From Alphaproteobacteria bacterium (GTDB lineage Bacteria > Pseudomonadota > Alphaproteobacteria > Puniceispirillales > Puniceispirillaceae), in the NCBI GenBank assembly GCA_016780695.1, contig JADHLK010000018.1, forward strand, positions 1 to 15,365: a stretch of DNA of 15,365 nt. Reading direction: 5' to 3'. A model generated the notes under the pieces. The model did no database searches, was not told the DNA's origin, and saw only the letters and a list, made by a program, of their open reading frames with translations. This document shows, one piece after another, positions 14,714 to 15,365 of the stretch (position 1 is the first letter of the stretch; the number at the start of each line of letters is the position of its first letter). Made by a program: the position numbers and the translations under genes.

Positions 14714-15365
14714 CGGCCTGCCCCTTCGCGGCCCAGACCCAGCCCGTCCAGCCCATCCCCGGCCAGCCGCATCACCGCGCCTGAAGCAAGACCGGCAAAC
14801 AGCTTGGCCAGCAGATTGCCTGCCACCGCGGCGCGGTAATCGGCACTGGCCCGCATATCCGTGATCGGCGCAAAATCCGCTGCCAGCCCGGCCAGAGCCG
14901 CGGCAGGTGGTCGATCGGCCAGCACCACCCCGGTCAGCGCCTCTTCACATTGGCGGGCGCGGACCGGCACCCCGGCCATGCCACCAAAACCGCAGCGGGC
15001 GGTGATGATCTGGCGGTCTTGCAGTTGCAGGAAAAATGCCGCCATAACCGCCGAAATATCCTGATCAAAACGGCGCGATATTTTCATTGCCTGAAAAACC
15101 TGCCCGTCCCGCAATTTTGGCAGGCGCACCGCGCGCAGCCATTCGCCGGGCTGGCGATCCTGAACGCCATAGCTGAGGAAAAAATCCTCTATCGGCAGGA
15201 TGCGTTGCTGCGGGCCTTTTTGCAGGACAAGCTCCGCGCCAAGGGCCAGAAAGGCCGGCGCCAAATCGCCTATCGGAGAGCCATTGGCAATATTGCCGCA
15301 AACCGTGCCGCTGGCCCGCACCTGGGTTGAACCAAAACGCCGCCAAATCTCGCCCAGGGCCGGAT
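14710..15365 (-). CDS. xdhA: Xanthine dehydrogenase small subunit, C-terminal FAD part (5' end off the window)
   Basis: The frame is open to the right edge and reads PALGEIWRRFGSTQ and then the FAD-binding segment GTVCGNIANGSPIGD. The C-terminal half of the FAD domain and the CO-dehydrogenase-flavoprotein-like C-terminal domain follow (KISRRFDQDISAV, then CGFGGMAGVP). The missing N-terminal part should hold the two [2Fe-2S] clusters. The subunit carries electrons from the XdhB molybdenum site to FAD and NAD. The GTG at 15321 is internal to the domain and is not the start. A Cys (15298-15300) replaces the first Gly of the usual GGN in the FAD motif. The stop overlaps the xdhB start by four bases. 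Confidence 0.95.
   Translation of the reverse strand, partial: PALGEIWRRFGSTQVRASGTVCGNIANGSPIGDLAPAFLALGAELVLQKGPQQRILPIEDFFLSYGVQDRQPGEWLRAVRLPKLRDGQVFQAMKISRRFDQDISAVMAAFFLQLQDRQIITARCGFGGMAGVPVRARQCEEALTGVVLADRPPAAALAGLAADFAPITDMRASADYRAAVAGNLLAKLFAGLASGAVMRLAGDGLDGLGLGREGAGR

Overview
The window reads as a chromosomal segment of a moderately GC-rich, aerobic Gram-negative bacterium, most likely a marine-type alphaproteobacterium. That placement is an inference from the gene set (an xdhABC, PuuE-UraD and AllE/AllA purine pathway, a SoeABC-type sulfite dehydrogenase and CobQ) and from the protein sequences; no marker gene is present. All genes but one lie on the minus strand and the coding density is high. 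No tRNA, rRNA, CRISPR array, insertion sequence, phage gene or transcription-factor gene is visible, and no gene-free stretch exceeds about 140 bases.

Layout, read from the right edge leftwards (the direction of most transcription). (1) xdhA (partial, 5' end beyond the window), xdhB and xdhC form a tightly coupled xanthine dehydrogenase operon. (2) A single plus-strand gene, a probable 8-oxoguanine deaminase, converges on xdhC and diverges from the next operon across a 129-base AT-rich regulatory gap. (3) A four-gene operon follows: a fused allantoinase/OHCU decarboxylase (PuuE-UraD), (S)-ureidoglycine aminohydrolase (AllE), ureidoglycolate lyase (AllA) and an NCS2 xanthine/urate-type permease. 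It is closed by a strong intrinsic terminator at 5611-5653. (4) A hydroxypyruvate-isomerase-like gene lies just downstream of that terminator with its own candidate promoter, followed by soeA, soeB and soeC, a cytoplasm-facing membrane molybdoenzyme. (5) At the left edge is the first 42 codons of cobQ (cobyric acid synthase).

Working together: the permease imports xanthine or urate; XdhABC oxidises hypoxanthine/xanthine to urate; the deaminase makes urate directly from 8-oxoguanine; UraD and PuuE convert OHCU to (S)-allantoin and then allantoate; AllE and AllA carry ureidoglycine to ureidoglycolate and then glyoxylate plus urea. Three steps are absent from the window: urate oxidase, 5-hydroxyisourate hydrolase and allantoate amidohydrolase. 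The Hyi-like protein could take glyoxylate-derived carbon onwards (tartronate semialdehyde/hydroxypyruvate), but the glyoxylate carboligase it would need is not seen. Soe is a second molybdenum enzyme whose link with purine catabolism is unproven. I recognise every gene family here. The unusual points are the fusion, the missing steps, the hyi-soe arrangement and some small sequence oddities; I do not see a clearly new system.
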